This document shows positions 7,996-15,207 of a stretch of DNA of 64,000 nucleotides, one piece after another. Numbering within the stretch: the stretch's first letter is position 1; each line of letters starts with the position of its first letter. Source of the stretch: Gaiellasilicea sp963784895 (lineage in GTDB: Bacteria > Actinomycetota > Thermoleophilia > Gaiellales > Gaiellaceae); NCBI GenBank assembly GCA_963784895.1, contig CAWATM010000017.1, positions 124,001 to 188,000 of the forward strand, written 5' to 3'. The position numbers and the translations under genes are program-made. Below the pieces are notes generated by a model, which was given only the letters and a program-made list of their open reading frames with translations, did not search any database and was not told the origin of the DNA.

Positions 7996-9504
7996 ATGGC
8001 GGTCGCAGCGGAGCAGTTCAAGAACTACGTCGGCGGCGAGTGGACGGACGCCGCCTCGGGCGAGACGTTCGAGTCGAAGGTCCCGGCGACCGGCGAAACG
8101 CTCGGCACGTTCCCCCGCTCGACGGCCGAGGACGTCGACCGAGCGGTCGCCGCCGCGAAGGCGGCCTTCGAGGAGTGGCGGCTCGTGCCTGCTCCGGAGC
8201 GCGGCAACGTGCTCTTCCGCTTCGCACGCCTACTCGAGGAGCAGAAGGACGAGCTGACCGAGCTGATGAGCCGCGAGATGGGCAAGGTGCTGGCCGAGGC
8301 CGGTGGAGACGTCCAGGAGGCGATCGACATGTCGGTCTACATGGCCGGCGAGGGGCGCCGCCTCTTCGGCCACACGACACCGTCGGAGCTGCGCGACAAG
8401 TTCCAGATGTCGGTGCGTATGCCCGTCGGCGTCGTCGGCGCGATCACGCCGTGGAACTTCCCGATCGCGATTCCGGCCTGGAAGCTCGCGCCCGCGCTGG
8501 TGGCCGGCAACACCGTCGTGCTCAAGCCCGCCGAGGACACACCACTGCTGGCCGAGCGCTTCATCGAGCTGCTCGGCGAGGCGGGGCTCCCCGACGGCGC
8601 CGTCAACCTCGTCCACGGCTACGGCGAGGAGGCGGGCGACCGGCTCGTCCGCCACCCGGATGTCCCGATCATCACCTTCACCGGCTCGCGCGAGACCGGG
8701 ATCGCGGTGACGAAGGCCGGCGCGGACGGGCTCAAACACGTCCACCTCGAGCTCGGCGGCAAGAACGGGATCATCGTCATGGACGACGCCGACCTCGACC
8801 TCGCGGTCGAGGGCATCCTCTGGTCGGCGTTCGGCACCTCGGGCCAGCGCTGCACCGCCGCGAGCCGCGTGATCGTGCACGAGGCCGTCTACGGCGAGCT
8901 GCAGCAGCGCCTCGTCGAGCGCGCCGAGCAGATGAAGATCGGCCCTGGCTGGGATCCCGACACCGACCTCGGCCCGGTGATCAACCGCGAGGCGCTCGAC
9001 AAGATCCACGCCTACACCGGCATCGGCTCCGACGAGGGCGCGAAGCTCCTCACGGGCGGCGAGCAGGCAACGGACGGCGACCTCGGCAAGGGCTTCTTCT
9101 ACCGGCCGACGATCTTCGCCGACGTCGATCCGCAGATGCGGATCGCGCAGGAGGAGATCTTCGGCCCGACGACCGCCCTGATCCCGGTCAAGAGCTTCGA
9201 CGACGCGCTGCGGGTCACGAACGGGATCCGCTACGGGCTCTCGTCCTCGATCTTCACGCGCGACGTCAACAAGGCGTTCCGCGCGATGCGCGACCTGCAG
9301 ACGGGGATCACGTACATCAACGCCGGCACCACCGGAGCCGAGGTGCACCTGCCCTTCGGCGGCACGAAGGACACGGGCAACGGCCACCGCGAGGCGGGTC
9401 AGGCCGCGCTCGATGTCTTCACCGAGTGGAAGTCCGTCTACGTCGACTACTCCGGCAAGCTGCAGCGGGCCCAGATCGACAACGTCGAGCAGCCGGCGTC
9501 CTGA
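7996..9504 (+). CDS. Aldehyde dehydrogenase (NAD(P)+-dependent)
   Basis: 502 aa, full length for the ALDH superfamily. Active-site residues are visible: Asn154 (TPWNFP), the general base Glu252 (LELGGKN) and the nucleophile Cys286 (GTSGQRCTAASR). The C-terminal motif VHLPFGGTKDTGNGHREAG is reminiscent of semialdehyde dehydrogenases of the ALDH7 (aminoadipate semialdehyde) type and related groups. The substrate is therefore probably an aliphatic or amino-acid-derived aldehyde, but this is inference. The RNase H gene follows after 7 bases. Confidence 0.93.
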   Translation: MAVAAEQFKNYVGGEWTDAASGETFESKVPATGETLGTFPRSTAEDVDRAVAAAKAAFEEWRLVPAPERGNVLFRFARLLEEQKDELTELMSREMGKVLAEAGGDVQEAIDMSVYMAGEGRRLFGHTTPSELRDKFQMSVRMPVGVVGAITPWNFPIAIPAWKLAPALVAGNTVVLKPAEDTPLLAERFIELLGEAGLPDGAVNLVHGYGEEAGDRLVRHPDVPIITFTGSRETGIAVTKAGADGLKHVHLELGGKNGIIVMDDADLDLAVEGILWSAFGTSGQRCTAASRVIVHEAVYGELQQRLVERAEQMKIGPGWDPDTDLGPVINREALDKIHAYTGIGSDEGAKLLTGGEQATDGDLGKGFFYRPTIFADVDPQMRIAQEEIFGPTTALIPVKSFDDALRVTNGIRYGLSSSIFTRDVNKAFRAMRDLQTGITYINAGTTGAEVHLPFGGTKDTGNGHREAGQAALDVFTEWKSVYVDYSGKLQRAQIDNVEQPAS

Positions 9505-9511
9505 GCGCACC

Positions 9512-9913
9512 GTGAGGGGGCGGCTGTTCACGGACGGCGGCGCCCGCGGCAACCCTGGGCCGGCCGCGTACGCCTACGTGCTCGAGAACGAGGACGGTGA
9601 CGTCGTGGCGGCCCACGGCGAAGCGATCGGCGTCGCCACGAACAACGTCGCCGAGTACAGCGCCTTGATCGCGGGGCTCGAAAAGGCGGTGGAGCTCGGT
9701 GTGGGCGAGCTCGACGTCGTCTCCGACTCCGAGCTGATGGTGAAGCAGATGCGCGGCGAGTACAAGGTCAAGAACGAGGCGTTGCGGGAGCTCTCGCTCC
9801 AGGCCGGCCGGCTGGCCCGCGAGATCGGCACGGTGCGCTACACGGCGGTGCGGCGGGAGCAGAACACGCTCGCCGACCGGCTCGTCAACGAAGCGCTCGA
9901 CGCCGCCGGCTGA
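9512..9913 (+). CDS. Ribonuclease HI-family protein
   Basis: 133 aa from the GTG at 9512. The RNase H fold begins with FTDGGARGNPGPAAYAYVL. The four acidic metal ligands are Asp8, Glu48 (NNVAEYSAL), Asp72 (VVSDSELMVKQM) and Asp122 (NTLADRLVNEAL). It cleaves the RNA strand of RNA-DNA hybrids. An upstream extension to 9413 would overlap the aldehyde dehydrogenase by about 90 bases and adds low-complexity sequence, so the later start is preferred. The pattern matches the short RNase H proteins common in actinobacteria. Confidence 0.9.
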   Translation: MRGRLFTDGGARGNPGPAAYAYVLENEDGDVVAAHGEAIGVATNNVAEYSALIAGLEKAVELGVGELDVVSDSELMVKQMRGEYKVKNEALRELSLQAGRLAREIGTVRYTAVRREQNTLADRLVNEALDAAG

Positions 9914-9956
9914 GCGTTCCTAGGCCCCCGCGACCGCGGCTATACTGGCGACCCAC

Positions 9957-10030
9957 GCGGATGTAGCTCAGTTGGCTAGAGCGTCTGCTTGCCATGCAGA
10001 AGGTCGTGGGTTCGAGTCCCATCATCCGCT
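9957..10030 (+). tRNA. tRNA-Gly (GCC anticodon)
   Basis: A complete cloverleaf is visible: acceptor stem GCGGATG pairs with CATCCGC, D-arm GCTCAGTTGGCTAGAGC, and anticodon stem TCTGC/GCAGA with loop TTGCCAT, giving anticodon GCC. The T-arm is GTGGGTTCGAGTCCCAT. No CCA is encoded. A TATACT -10 box lies at 9941-9946. The last 43 bases (9988-10030) are repeated exactly at 14769-14811, so this tRNA is the integration site of a mobile element. Confidence 0.97.
9988..10030 (+). repeat. Left attachment-site repeat (43 bp, tRNA-Gly 3' end)
   Basis: The block from CTTGCCATGCAGAAGG to CATCATCCGCT is identical at 14769-14811 and diverges on both sides of it. It covers the anticodon loop to the acceptor end, as in tyrosine-integrase attachment sites, where the incoming element rebuilds the tRNA 3' end. 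Confidence 0.9.
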
Positions 10031-10036
10031 TCCCGG

Positions 10037-10063
10037 AACCCGCTGGAAATGGCGGGTTTTCTT
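10037..10063 (+). terminator. Rho-independent terminator after tRNA-Gly
   Basis: AACCCGC (10037-10043) pairs with GCGGGTT (10052-10058), followed by a TTTTCTTCT run. It lies seven bases after the tRNA. It differs from the terminator after the second tRNA copy (14822-14842), so this one probably arrived with the element. Confidence 0.8.
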
Positions 10064-10102
10064 CTGCAAAGACTCTGAGCGGTGCGCGTGATCACGGCAC
10101 GT

Positions 10103-10122
10103 AGTCAGCCTCTAGTCAGCCT
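10103..10122 (+). repeat. Paired AGTCAGCCT repeats, possible integrase arm sites (left)
   Basis: AGTCAGCCT occurs at 10103-10111 and 10114-10122, one helical turn apart, 73 bases after the tRNA end. Matching pairs lie at 14645-14665 inside the right end and at 14884-14902 beyond it. This layout resembles arm-type integrase binding sites; binding is inferred. Confidence 0.5.
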
Positions 10123-10142
10123 TCGCGCGAGTATCCCGTCAG

Positions 10143-10310
10143 TCAAACGAACTCCCGGTGCCAGCACTCGGGGCAGTAGACGGCGACCTCGTCCGGCTCG
10201 GCTTCGTCCAGGACGTCGACGGCCAACTCCGCCTTCCAGCCGTCGCCGCTCGTCGCGCCGCACTCGACCCACATCAGAGCGGCCGGGGAGTGATCGCGGC
10301 TGACTTCCAT
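10143..10310 (-). CDS. 55-aa Zn-ribbon-like small protein
   Basis: The protein begins MEVSRDHSPAALMWVECGA and ends VAVYCPECWHREFV. The terminal CPEC pair and the earlier ECGA suggest a degenerate zinc ribbon. Similar short proteins ending CPEC..REF are, from memory, frequent in Thermoleophilia-like genomes. The role is unknown. Its start is 30 bases from the divergent pentapeptide-repeat gene. A longer minus-strand frame through that gene is a by-product of the repeat's composition. Confidence 0.6.
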   Translation of the reverse strand: MEVSRDHSPAALMWVECGATSGDGWKAELAVDVLDEAEPDEVAVYCPECWHREFV

Positions 10311-10340
10311 TGAGCGCAGGTTCGGTGGGAGTATGACTCG

Positions 10341-11162
10341 ATGGGCTGGCGGGATTGGACGGGCGTGGGAGAAAGCCGCTGGAAGGCGGCACCGAACGAG
10401 CAGGTGCGGCCGGCCAAGACCCTCTGGGATTGGCTCCAGCTGTTGATCGTGCCCGCGATCCTGATCGGCGTCACGTTTGCGTGGAGTGCCACGCAGACGC
10501 GGAGCGACAACAGGCGGGAGGATAAGCGCATCGACGCGGATCGAGCAGCTGCTGAGAAAGCACGCCAAGACGCGACGCTCGAGGCCTATCTCGACGAGAT
10601 GAGCGGCCTGATGCTCGACAAGAAACTGTTGAGCTCCGAGTTGAGTGATCCGGTGAGGGCGGTCGCACGTACTGTCAGCCTGACCGCGCTTCGCCGCTTG
10701 GACGGGGAACGAAAAAGAGTGGTCGTGCAATTCTTGGATGAGGCCCAGCTCCTGGGCGTCCCGGATCCCCAGGTCAACCTCGCGAGCGCGAACCTCGCGG
10801 GCGCCAACCTCAGGAACACCGACCTCAACAATGCCATGCTTTGGGTCACCGACCTCACGAGCGCCGACCTCAGTGGCGCCGACCTCGATGGCGCCAGCCT
10901 GCGTGGTTCCCACCTCGCGGGCGCCAACATCAATCGGGCCAGCCTGGATGGCACTGACCTCGAGTTCGTCAACCTCGCGGGCGCCAACCTCGCCGGGGCT
11001 TTCCTCCGAGGAGCCAACCTCAGGGACGCCGACCTCCGACGCGCCGACCTCACGGGCGCGGACCTCACGGGGGCGGACCTCACGGGCGTGGACCTCAAGG
11101 GCGCCATACTCAAGGGCGCCATACGCACGGGCGCCAAGGGGCTTCCCAAGGAAAGACCCTAG
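10341..11162 (+). CDS. Membrane-anchored pentapeptide-repeat protein
   Basis: 273 aa. One transmembrane helix at about residues 33-50 (LLIVPAILIGVTFAW) is followed by a charged helical stretch (about 52-140). A run of A(N/D)LXX pentapeptides from about 143 to 262 (such as ANLAGANLRNTDL and ADLTGADLTGADL) should form a right-handed quadrilateral beta-helix. Such folds can mimic DNA (gyrase protection) or serve as scaffolds; the membrane anchor makes gyrase binding less obvious here. GGGAG precedes the ATG. It is cargo of the tRNA-Gly element, divergent from the 55-aa gene. Confidence 0.85.
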   Translation: MGWRDWTGVGESRWKAAPNEQVRPAKTLWDWLQLLIVPAILIGVTFAWSATQTRSDNRREDKRIDADRAAAEKARQDATLEAYLDEMSGLMLDKKLLSSELSDPVRAVARTVSLTALRRLDGERKRVVVQFLDEAQLLGVPDPQVNLASANLAGANLRNTDLNNAMLWVTDLTSADLSGADLDGASLRGSHLAGANINRASLDGTDLEFVNLAGANLAGAFLRGANLRDADLRRADLTGADLTGADLTGVDLKGAILKGAIRTGAKGLPKERP

Positions 11163-11205
11163 TTCGGCAGCGCAGCGCGTTTTTGCGCCGCGTCCTGCGA
11201 GGGGG

Positions 11206-11388
11206 CTATGACTGCTCGACCTTGTCCGCCCGATGCCAGCGGATGAAGCCGCACTGTTCGCAGGAGTAGGCCAGCGCCTCCAGTCCACCCTCAAGCGCCT
11301 GGAGCAGCGAGCGGCCGTCCAGCAGGATCCATGTCTCGCTACCGCACATCGGGCACTTGCGCTGTTCGTTCACGACCTGCGTCCCCAT
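11206..11388 (-). CDS. 60-aa zinc-ribbon protein
   Basis: The protein has CPMCGSETWILLDG near the N-terminus and CEQCGFIRWHRAD near the C-terminus, so four Cys can bind one zinc ion. The middle is a short helix (LLQALEGGLEALAYS). There is no catalytic feature. It probably stabilises a protein or nucleic-acid contact, but its function is unknown. The ATG lies about 50 bases from the end of the next minus-strand gene, the secreted coiled-coil protein, which may share its transcript. Confidence 0.65.
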   Translation of the reverse strand: MGTQVVNEQRKCPMCGSETWILLDGRSLLQALEGGLEALAYSCEQCGFIRWHRADKVEQS

Positions 11389-11436
11389 GGCTCAGGAGTA
11401 TTCCGAAGAACCGGTTTTGCGCGGCGCGCTGCTGCC

Positions 11437-11943
11437 CTACAGACAGGAGATCGAAACTACTGCGTCGGCGCGCACAGCCCCAGCGCCCCCGAGCACCTCA
11501 AGCGGATAGCGGGGGCCTGGCACCGCGGACGTCTCGCTGTGGCTTCCGGTTGCGACAATGTTCCCGCCAGGCCCGAAGAATGTCGCCTCAACGCGGAGCC
11601 ACGGCCCAAGGTTCGGGCAGCTGAGACCGCCGAGGTACTCGATCTGCCCGAGGATGTCCCCTTCCTTCGTGACGCCTGCGCCGGTAACACGAACCCGGTC
11701 ACCAAACTCACCATTCGCGACCGAGACGCTTCCAATCGGCGCCGGCGTGAGGCGAGCCCGCAGAGCAGCCACCTCGCGCCGTGCAGCGTTCCGCTCCGCA
11801 GTCAGACGCTTGACCTTGGCATTGAGCGCGGCGACCTGCTTACGAAGGTTCACCACCTCGGGGGGCGCAGCGGCTGTCGCCGGCACCGCGAGTGACAATA
11901 CCGCTGCTACCGCAGCAAGAGCCGCTCTATGCATCGATCCCAA
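11437..11943 (-). CDS. Secreted coiled-coil hypothetical protein
   Basis: 168 aa. A signal peptide (HRAALAAVAAVLSLAVPATAAA, cleavage expected after ATAAA) is followed by a coiled coil (VVNLRKQVAALNAKVKRLTA and beyond). A C-terminal beta-rich domain has FGDRVRVTGAGVTKEGDI, CPNLGPWLRVEATFFGPGG and a final Cys. The fold suggests an exported, possibly trimeric or surface-attached protein. No enzymatic motif is visible. It is part of the tRNA-Gly element cargo. Confidence 0.7.
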   Translation of the reverse strand: MGSMHRAALAAVAAVLSLAVPATAAAPPEVVNLRKQVAALNAKVKRLTAERNAARREVAALRARLTPAPIGSVSVANGEFGDRVRVTGAGVTKEGDILGQIEYLGGLSCPNLGPWLRVEATFFGPGGNIVATGSHSETSAVPGPRYPLEVLGGAGAVRADAVVSISCL

Positions 11944-11967
11944 GGTACGCCGGCGCGTGCTGCCTTG

Positions 11968-12171
11968 CTAGGGCTTCGGCCGTTTGAAGATTAGGACGTG
12001 CCCGTCCTTCTCCTTTTGGAGGGATTGCTCTGGCAGAACCCAGCACAACTCGAAACCCTAGTTGCCCAGCTCGTCGAGCTCCTTCTCGAGCGCCGGCCGG
12101 TTCAGCTCCTCCTTGTGCCGGCCCATGAAGCCGCCGGTGAGCACGATCGTCTTGTAGTCCCATTGGTCCAC
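11968..12171 (-). pseudogene. DUF4177-family protein interrupted by an in-frame TAG
   Basis: From a GTG at 12171 the frame reads DQWDYKTIVLTGGFMGRHKEELNRPALEKELDELGN, then TAG at 12058-12060. It continues in the same frame as GFELCWVLPEQSLQKEKDGH and VLIFKRPKP to a second TAG at 11968. The two halves together match the DUF4177 pattern (WEYK... LNELG..GWELV... IFKRP). A single C-to-T change of a Gln codon explains the stop. It is likely a pseudogene on the element; a base-call error is the alternative. Confidence 0.7.
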
Positions 12172-12388
12172 TACAACGACCCTACAAAGGCTGCCGGGTT
12201 CCTGCGCTAGTGGGTGCTGCCGGAGTCGGCGATCGACATGTTCCGGTACAGCTGGCAGGCGGGACACAACCGCGGTCGCCGCGGCCGGTCGTCGGGCCGC
12301 TCGTGCTCGCGCAGCGGGATCTCGCGCCCGTGTCGAGGCTTCAAGCCCGCTCTTGCACGTTGGCGGCTCGGTGTGTTGAGGTGATTGC

Positions 12389-13243
12389 GTGCCTCATCCA
12401 CTAGACGGCGCGCGCTTGAAGTTCGATAGGGGCGGCGTACACGTCGACATGCTCCGCAAAGACGTGGGGTGCTTCCTGAAACAGCACACGCGCCGCGTCA
12501 CGGACAAGTACGACGCGAAGGCGGGGCGCTACGTCCGCCACGTCCAAGCATCTCCAACGCCTCCCCAGTGGAGCGTTCTGCTTGGGGAAATCGCGCACAA
12601 TTTCCGGTCCTGTCTCGATCACATCGCTTGGCAGCTCGCTATCGCCGCCAGTCCAACGGACAATCCGGAACACGACTGGGAGGCAAGAAGAATCTCTTTC
12701 CCGCTCTACGCCCGTCGTGCGGAATACCTGGACAAGAGGAACTCGCGACACACCACTGCCAAGCGCGTCATTCCTGCCGCATGGCGACACGCCGGGCTGC
12801 TTCCGCACCACAGGCGTCTCGTCCGTCATCATCAGCCTTACCAGCGAAGGCACGCGCCTGAATCGCACCCCCTCTGGCACCTGCGCTCGCTCTCGAACAT
12901 CGACAAACATCAGGTACTCCATACGACCCTCGTCGGCGTCGATGAGACGATGCCTCCCCCGGGTCACTTCTTAAAGAAGGTGCTTGATCCTGAGACGGGC
13001 GAGGCGGAGTACCACTACGACTTTTCGGAAGGTGGGGCGATACTCCCCGGAGCCCAGATGACCGTGGTAGCGACCGTGGGCGGACCTTCCGAAGCTGACA
13101 TGTACTTCGAGGGCGATCTTCCTTTCCAAATAGAGATCGAGCAGCCCCAGACCGTCCTTCACGAACAACCCATGCTGCGACTCGTAGACGGCATCCGTGC
13201 AGAAGTCGGCGCAGTCCTCGAAGCCTTTACGCCGACGCTCTAA
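12389..13243 (+). CDS. Hypothetical protein (HNFRS..DHIAW family)
   Basis: 284 aa with a GTG start. The central pattern LLGEIAHNFRSCLDHIAWQLA and the later HPLWHLRSLSNIDKHQVLHTT recur in a family of uncharacterised bacterial proteins, often on accessory DNA, as I recall. The N-terminal helix pair precedes this helical core; the C-terminal third is beta-rich. Function is unknown. The base composition looks less GC-rich than the core genes around the island, consistent with acquisition. Confidence 0.65.
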   Translation: MPHPLDGARLKFDRGGVHVDMLRKDVGCFLKQHTRRVTDKYDAKAGRYVRHVQASPTPPQWSVLLGEIAHNFRSCLDHIAWQLAIAASPTDNPEHDWEARRISFPLYARRAEYLDKRNSRHTTAKRVIPAAWRHAGLLPHHRRLVRHHQPYQRRHAPESHPLWHLRSLSNIDKHQVLHTTLVGVDETMPPPGHFLKKVLDPETGEAEYHYDFSEGGAILPGAQMTVVATVGGPSEADMYFEGDLPFQIEIEQPQTVLHEQPMLRLVDGIRAEVGAVLEAFTPTL

Positions 13244-13347
13244 CTCGTTCGCTTGCCGATAAAGGGGCGGGCAACTTCCGAGGCTCTTGCTGCGAAGCAG
13301 TTCCATCTCTGCTCAGCTTTGACCTTGACCACGAACGTTGCACGCCA

Positions 13348-13719
13348 TCAGCCGACCCAAGGCTCTGAGTACTTCGGCCTGGCGGCCCTGGTCTGTGCTC
13401 GCGGGGCGTCGACCGAGCCGTGACAGGACCGGCAGAGCGTCGTCAAGTCGTCGCGAGTGGCGGCTAGGTGGTCGCCGTCGAGCGCCGGGTTCAGGTGCAC
13501 GGTGAGCGTCTTGCGGTCGCCCTTTACGCCGCACCGCTGGCATGCGTACCCGTCACGGAGAAACGTTGCGAGCCGCATCCGCTGCCACGCATCCGTCGTG
13601 CGGCCGGAGTCTTTCCGCTTCTTGTTGCGACGCCGGTTGTCTGCGCGCTTGCAGTCGGCGCAGAGGCTGGCGAGGTTCCCGCGTCCGTTGAAGGCGCCGC
13701 ACTGTGGGCAGAGGCGCAT
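13348..13719 (-). CDS. HNH endonuclease
   Basis: 123 aa from the ATG at 13719 (MRLCPQCGAFNG). An N-terminal zinc ribbon (CPQC then CADC) precedes the HNH core: FLRDGYACQRCGVKGDRKTLTVHL, DGDHLAATRDDLTTLCRSCHG. The two CxxC pairs hold the structural zinc; the D-H pair in DGDH and the final His form the beta-beta-alpha-metal active site. Such small nucleases occur in phages, integrative elements and defence loci. A GTG at 13731 is an alternative start. It lies next to the integrase remnant inside the island. Confidence 0.85.
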   Translation of the reverse strand: MRLCPQCGAFNGRGNLASLCADCKRADNRRRNKKRKDSGRTTDAWQRMRLATFLRDGYACQRCGVKGDRKTLTVHLNPALDGDHLAATRDDLTTLCRSCHGSVDAPRAQTRAARPKYSEPWVG

Positions 13720-13779
13720 GATCGGGCTCACAACTGGGGCGGGTCGGGCCGATAGTCGCGCGCCTCAGCGGCGACCCGG

Positions 13780-13966
13780 TCGGGTGCATGCTCCACCGCG
13801 CGAGCTGACGGGCGCGCTCGAGCTGCCTGCGACCACGCTCGCGCGTCTCACCGGGCACACCGACGCCGGGTTCACCCTGCGCGTCTACGCCCGCGATGCC
13901 CGCGACGAGGCAGCGGTCGTGAAGGACGTCCTCAACCGTGCTGCGGGAGCGGGGATCGGATCGTGA
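13780..13966 (+). pseudogene. Tyrosine recombinase (integrase), C-terminal remnant
   Basis: About 60 codons ending at TGA 13964-13966 match the end of phage-type integrases: ELPATTLARLTGHTDAGFTL, then RVYARDARDEAAVVKDVLNR. The LTGH histidine and the tyrosine in RVYARD correspond to the last two catalytic residues, with Tyr as the DNA nucleophile. The rest of the protein, including the N-terminal arm-binding and core-binding domains and the catalytic Arg region, is missing; upstream sequence belongs to the HNH gene. It explains the tRNA-borne repeats and shows the element is now immobile by itself. Confidence 0.8.
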
Positions 13967-14077
13967 CCGCGCTGAGGAAGCACAACAGCGTGCGCATCTA
14001 CCAGACGCCTTGGCGGAAGCGCATAATCAAACTCGGCCCGCCGTTTCGAGCCGCAGCTCACGAACGGAGGCATCAAA

Positions 14078-14611
14078 GTGCGCGCACGGCATCAGCCAGT
14101 GCTCGAATTCCGCGAGGAGAGGCTTGGCTTCTACGAATACCCCGACCTTGCGGTTAGCGCGATCAACGTCACGACGAATCATGAGGAACGGCTGTTCTGT
14201 GTGACGGCCGACATCGTTAACCTGGGTGGCGGGCTGCCCGCAGCATCGTACTGCGTCCGAATCCAGATCCTAACGTGGCTCGACCAGGGCACGGTCCAAG
14301 CGACAAGCCAGGAGTTTGACTGGTTCGCCGCCGACGCGACCCTCCCCTTCCGCACGGATTTCTCCTGCTTGGAGTTGCAGTACTTCGACGAGGGCGGCAG
14401 CGTCTACGAGATTGATGCGCTTGTCGACGTCACGGAAGACGTGGTGGATCCGAACCGCAGCAACAACTACAAGTACCTGGCCTGGTGGCCGTTCAGCCCC
14501 AATTTTGCCCCTGGCGAGGAGCGGTTCCGCAGGGAAACCAGGACGAAGGACGGCAAGCAAACCATCAAGCAGACGTTGGGAGGCAAGCCGTTCAAGACCG
14601 GCAAGCGGTGA
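14078..14611 (+). CDS. Hypothetical protein with CARDB-like beta-sandwich
   Basis: 177 aa with a GTG start and a good GGAGG 11 bases upstream. The middle reads VTADIVNLGGGLPAASYCVRIQ and later YEIDALVDVTEDVVDPNRSN, then NNYKYL. The N-x-G...A...V...VDP-N-NN pattern resembles CARDB-type adhesion modules, though no signal peptide is seen. The C-terminus is Lys-rich. The function is unknown. It is the last gene of the tRNA-Gly element, about 160 bases before the right repeat. Confidence 0.65.
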   Translation: MRARHQPVLEFREERLGFYEYPDLAVSAINVTTNHEERLFCVTADIVNLGGGLPAASYCVRIQILTWLDQGTVQATSQEFDWFAADATLPFRTDFSCLELQYFDEGGSVYEIDALVDVTEDVVDPNRSNNYKYLAWWPFSPNFAPGEERFRRETRTKDGKQTIKQTLGGKPFKTGKR

Positions 14612-14644
14612 CGCAGCTGAGACGACGAAACCCGCGCTTGCGAA

Positions 14645-14665
14645 AGTCAGCCTTTTAGTCAGCCT
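14645..14665 (+). repeat. Paired AGTCAGCCT repeats, possible integrase arm sites (right)
   Basis: AGTCAGCCT lies at 14645-14653 and 14657-14665, with a partial third GTCAGC just after. These are the right-end counterparts of the pair at 10103-10122. Confidence 0.45.
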
Positions 14666-14768
14666 TGCACGTCAGCTGCTGTCATCTCGTGTCGGTTCGA
14701 GAGGCGGCCGACAACACAACCATGCGGGTTTGACGGCTGATGGCGGCTGCTGTCGTCGAGTGCGGAGT

Positions 14769-14811
14769 CTTGCCATGCAGAAGGTCGTGGGTTCGAGTCC
14801 CATCATCCGCT
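14769..14811 (+). repeat. Right attachment-site repeat (43 bp)
   Basis: An exact copy of the tRNA-Gly 3' end at 9988-10030, without a tRNA 5' half before it. The native tRNA terminator appears to follow (14822-14842). Arm-like repeats reappear 73 bases beyond it, as they do after the first copy. Confidence 0.9.
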
Positions 14812-14821
14812 CTCAGAAAAG

Positions 14822-14842
14822 GCCCGCTCAGGCGGGCTTTTT
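14822..14842 (+). terminator. Rho-independent terminator after the second tRNA-Gly 3' copy
   Basis: GCCCGC (14822-14827) pairs with GCGGGC (14832-14837), followed by TTTTTC. It is either the original terminator of tRNA-Gly, displaced here by the insertion, or the terminator of a second tandem element. Confidence 0.75.
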
Positions 14843-14883
14843 CTTTGCCCAGACTCCGGAGCCGAAGGCGTCGAGGTCGATCT

Positions 14884-14902
14884 GGTCAGCCCTCGGTCAG
14901 CC
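14884..14902 (+). repeat. Paired GGTCAGCC repeats beyond the right attachment site
   Basis: Copies at 14884-14891 and 14895-14902 are followed by TTCGCGC, as in the pair at 10103. The distance from the end of the tRNA repeat is 73 bases in both cases. It suggests a second, tandemly integrated element starting at 14769. Confidence 0.45.
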
Positions 14903-14956
14903 TTCGCGCCGGTCGCGGGATCTCCGGGATGAACGCCGCCCTATGCTCGTCCGGTG

Positions 14957-15204
14957 ATGCTCGCCGGGATCCCTGTCGACGCCGCCGCGACGGCGGAGCT
15001 GACGGCGATGGTCAGAGCCGCCGGCGCGGACGAACTGCCGGAGCGGCTCGAGCAGGCGCTCGATGACGGCGTCGCGTTGCTCGCCCTGACGATTGACGAG
15101 CGCGCCGTGATCTCGCCGCTCTCGAAGATCCGCCTCTCGGCCTCGCCGAGGTGCGCGGCGTCCTGGTGAACGAGCATCGTCGGACGCCTTGGCTGTGTTC
15201 GTGA
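14957..15204 (+). pseudogene. Small conserved gene, frameshifted (copy A)
   Basis: MLAGIPVDAAATAELTAMVR, then ELPERLEQALDDGVALLALTI and DERAVI in one frame. After a one-base loss near 15112 the coding sense resumes as ALEDPPLGLAEVRGVLVNEH in another frame, to TGA at 15202. A related sequence lies at 15772-15957 with a break at almost the same place. The family is a short helical protein of unknown function that I associate with this lineage. Without correction the frame stops at 15169. Confidence 0.55.
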
Positions 15205-15207
15205 GAT

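Larger units (their letters stand above)
9988..14811. mobile_element. Integrated genetic element at tRNA-Gly
   Basis: The 4.8-kb segment is bounded by 43-bp direct repeats of the tRNA-Gly 3' end. Inside are a Zn-ribbon protein, pentapeptide-repeat protein, HNH nuclease, a nonsense-disrupted DUF4177 gene, several unknown proteins and the C-terminal remnant of a tyrosine recombinase. Short GTCAGCC repeats next to each end resemble integrase arm sites. With the integrase gutted, the element cannot excise by itself. Gene order is mixed-strand and loosely packed, unlike the neighbouring core genes. Confidence 0.85.

Noticed and set aside
12207..12401. 64-codon minus-strand frame ending RPRLCPACQLYRNMS..
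   Set aside because: The CPAC end resembles a small zinc protein, but the N-terminal half looks random and no ribosome-binding site is seen; too weak to call.
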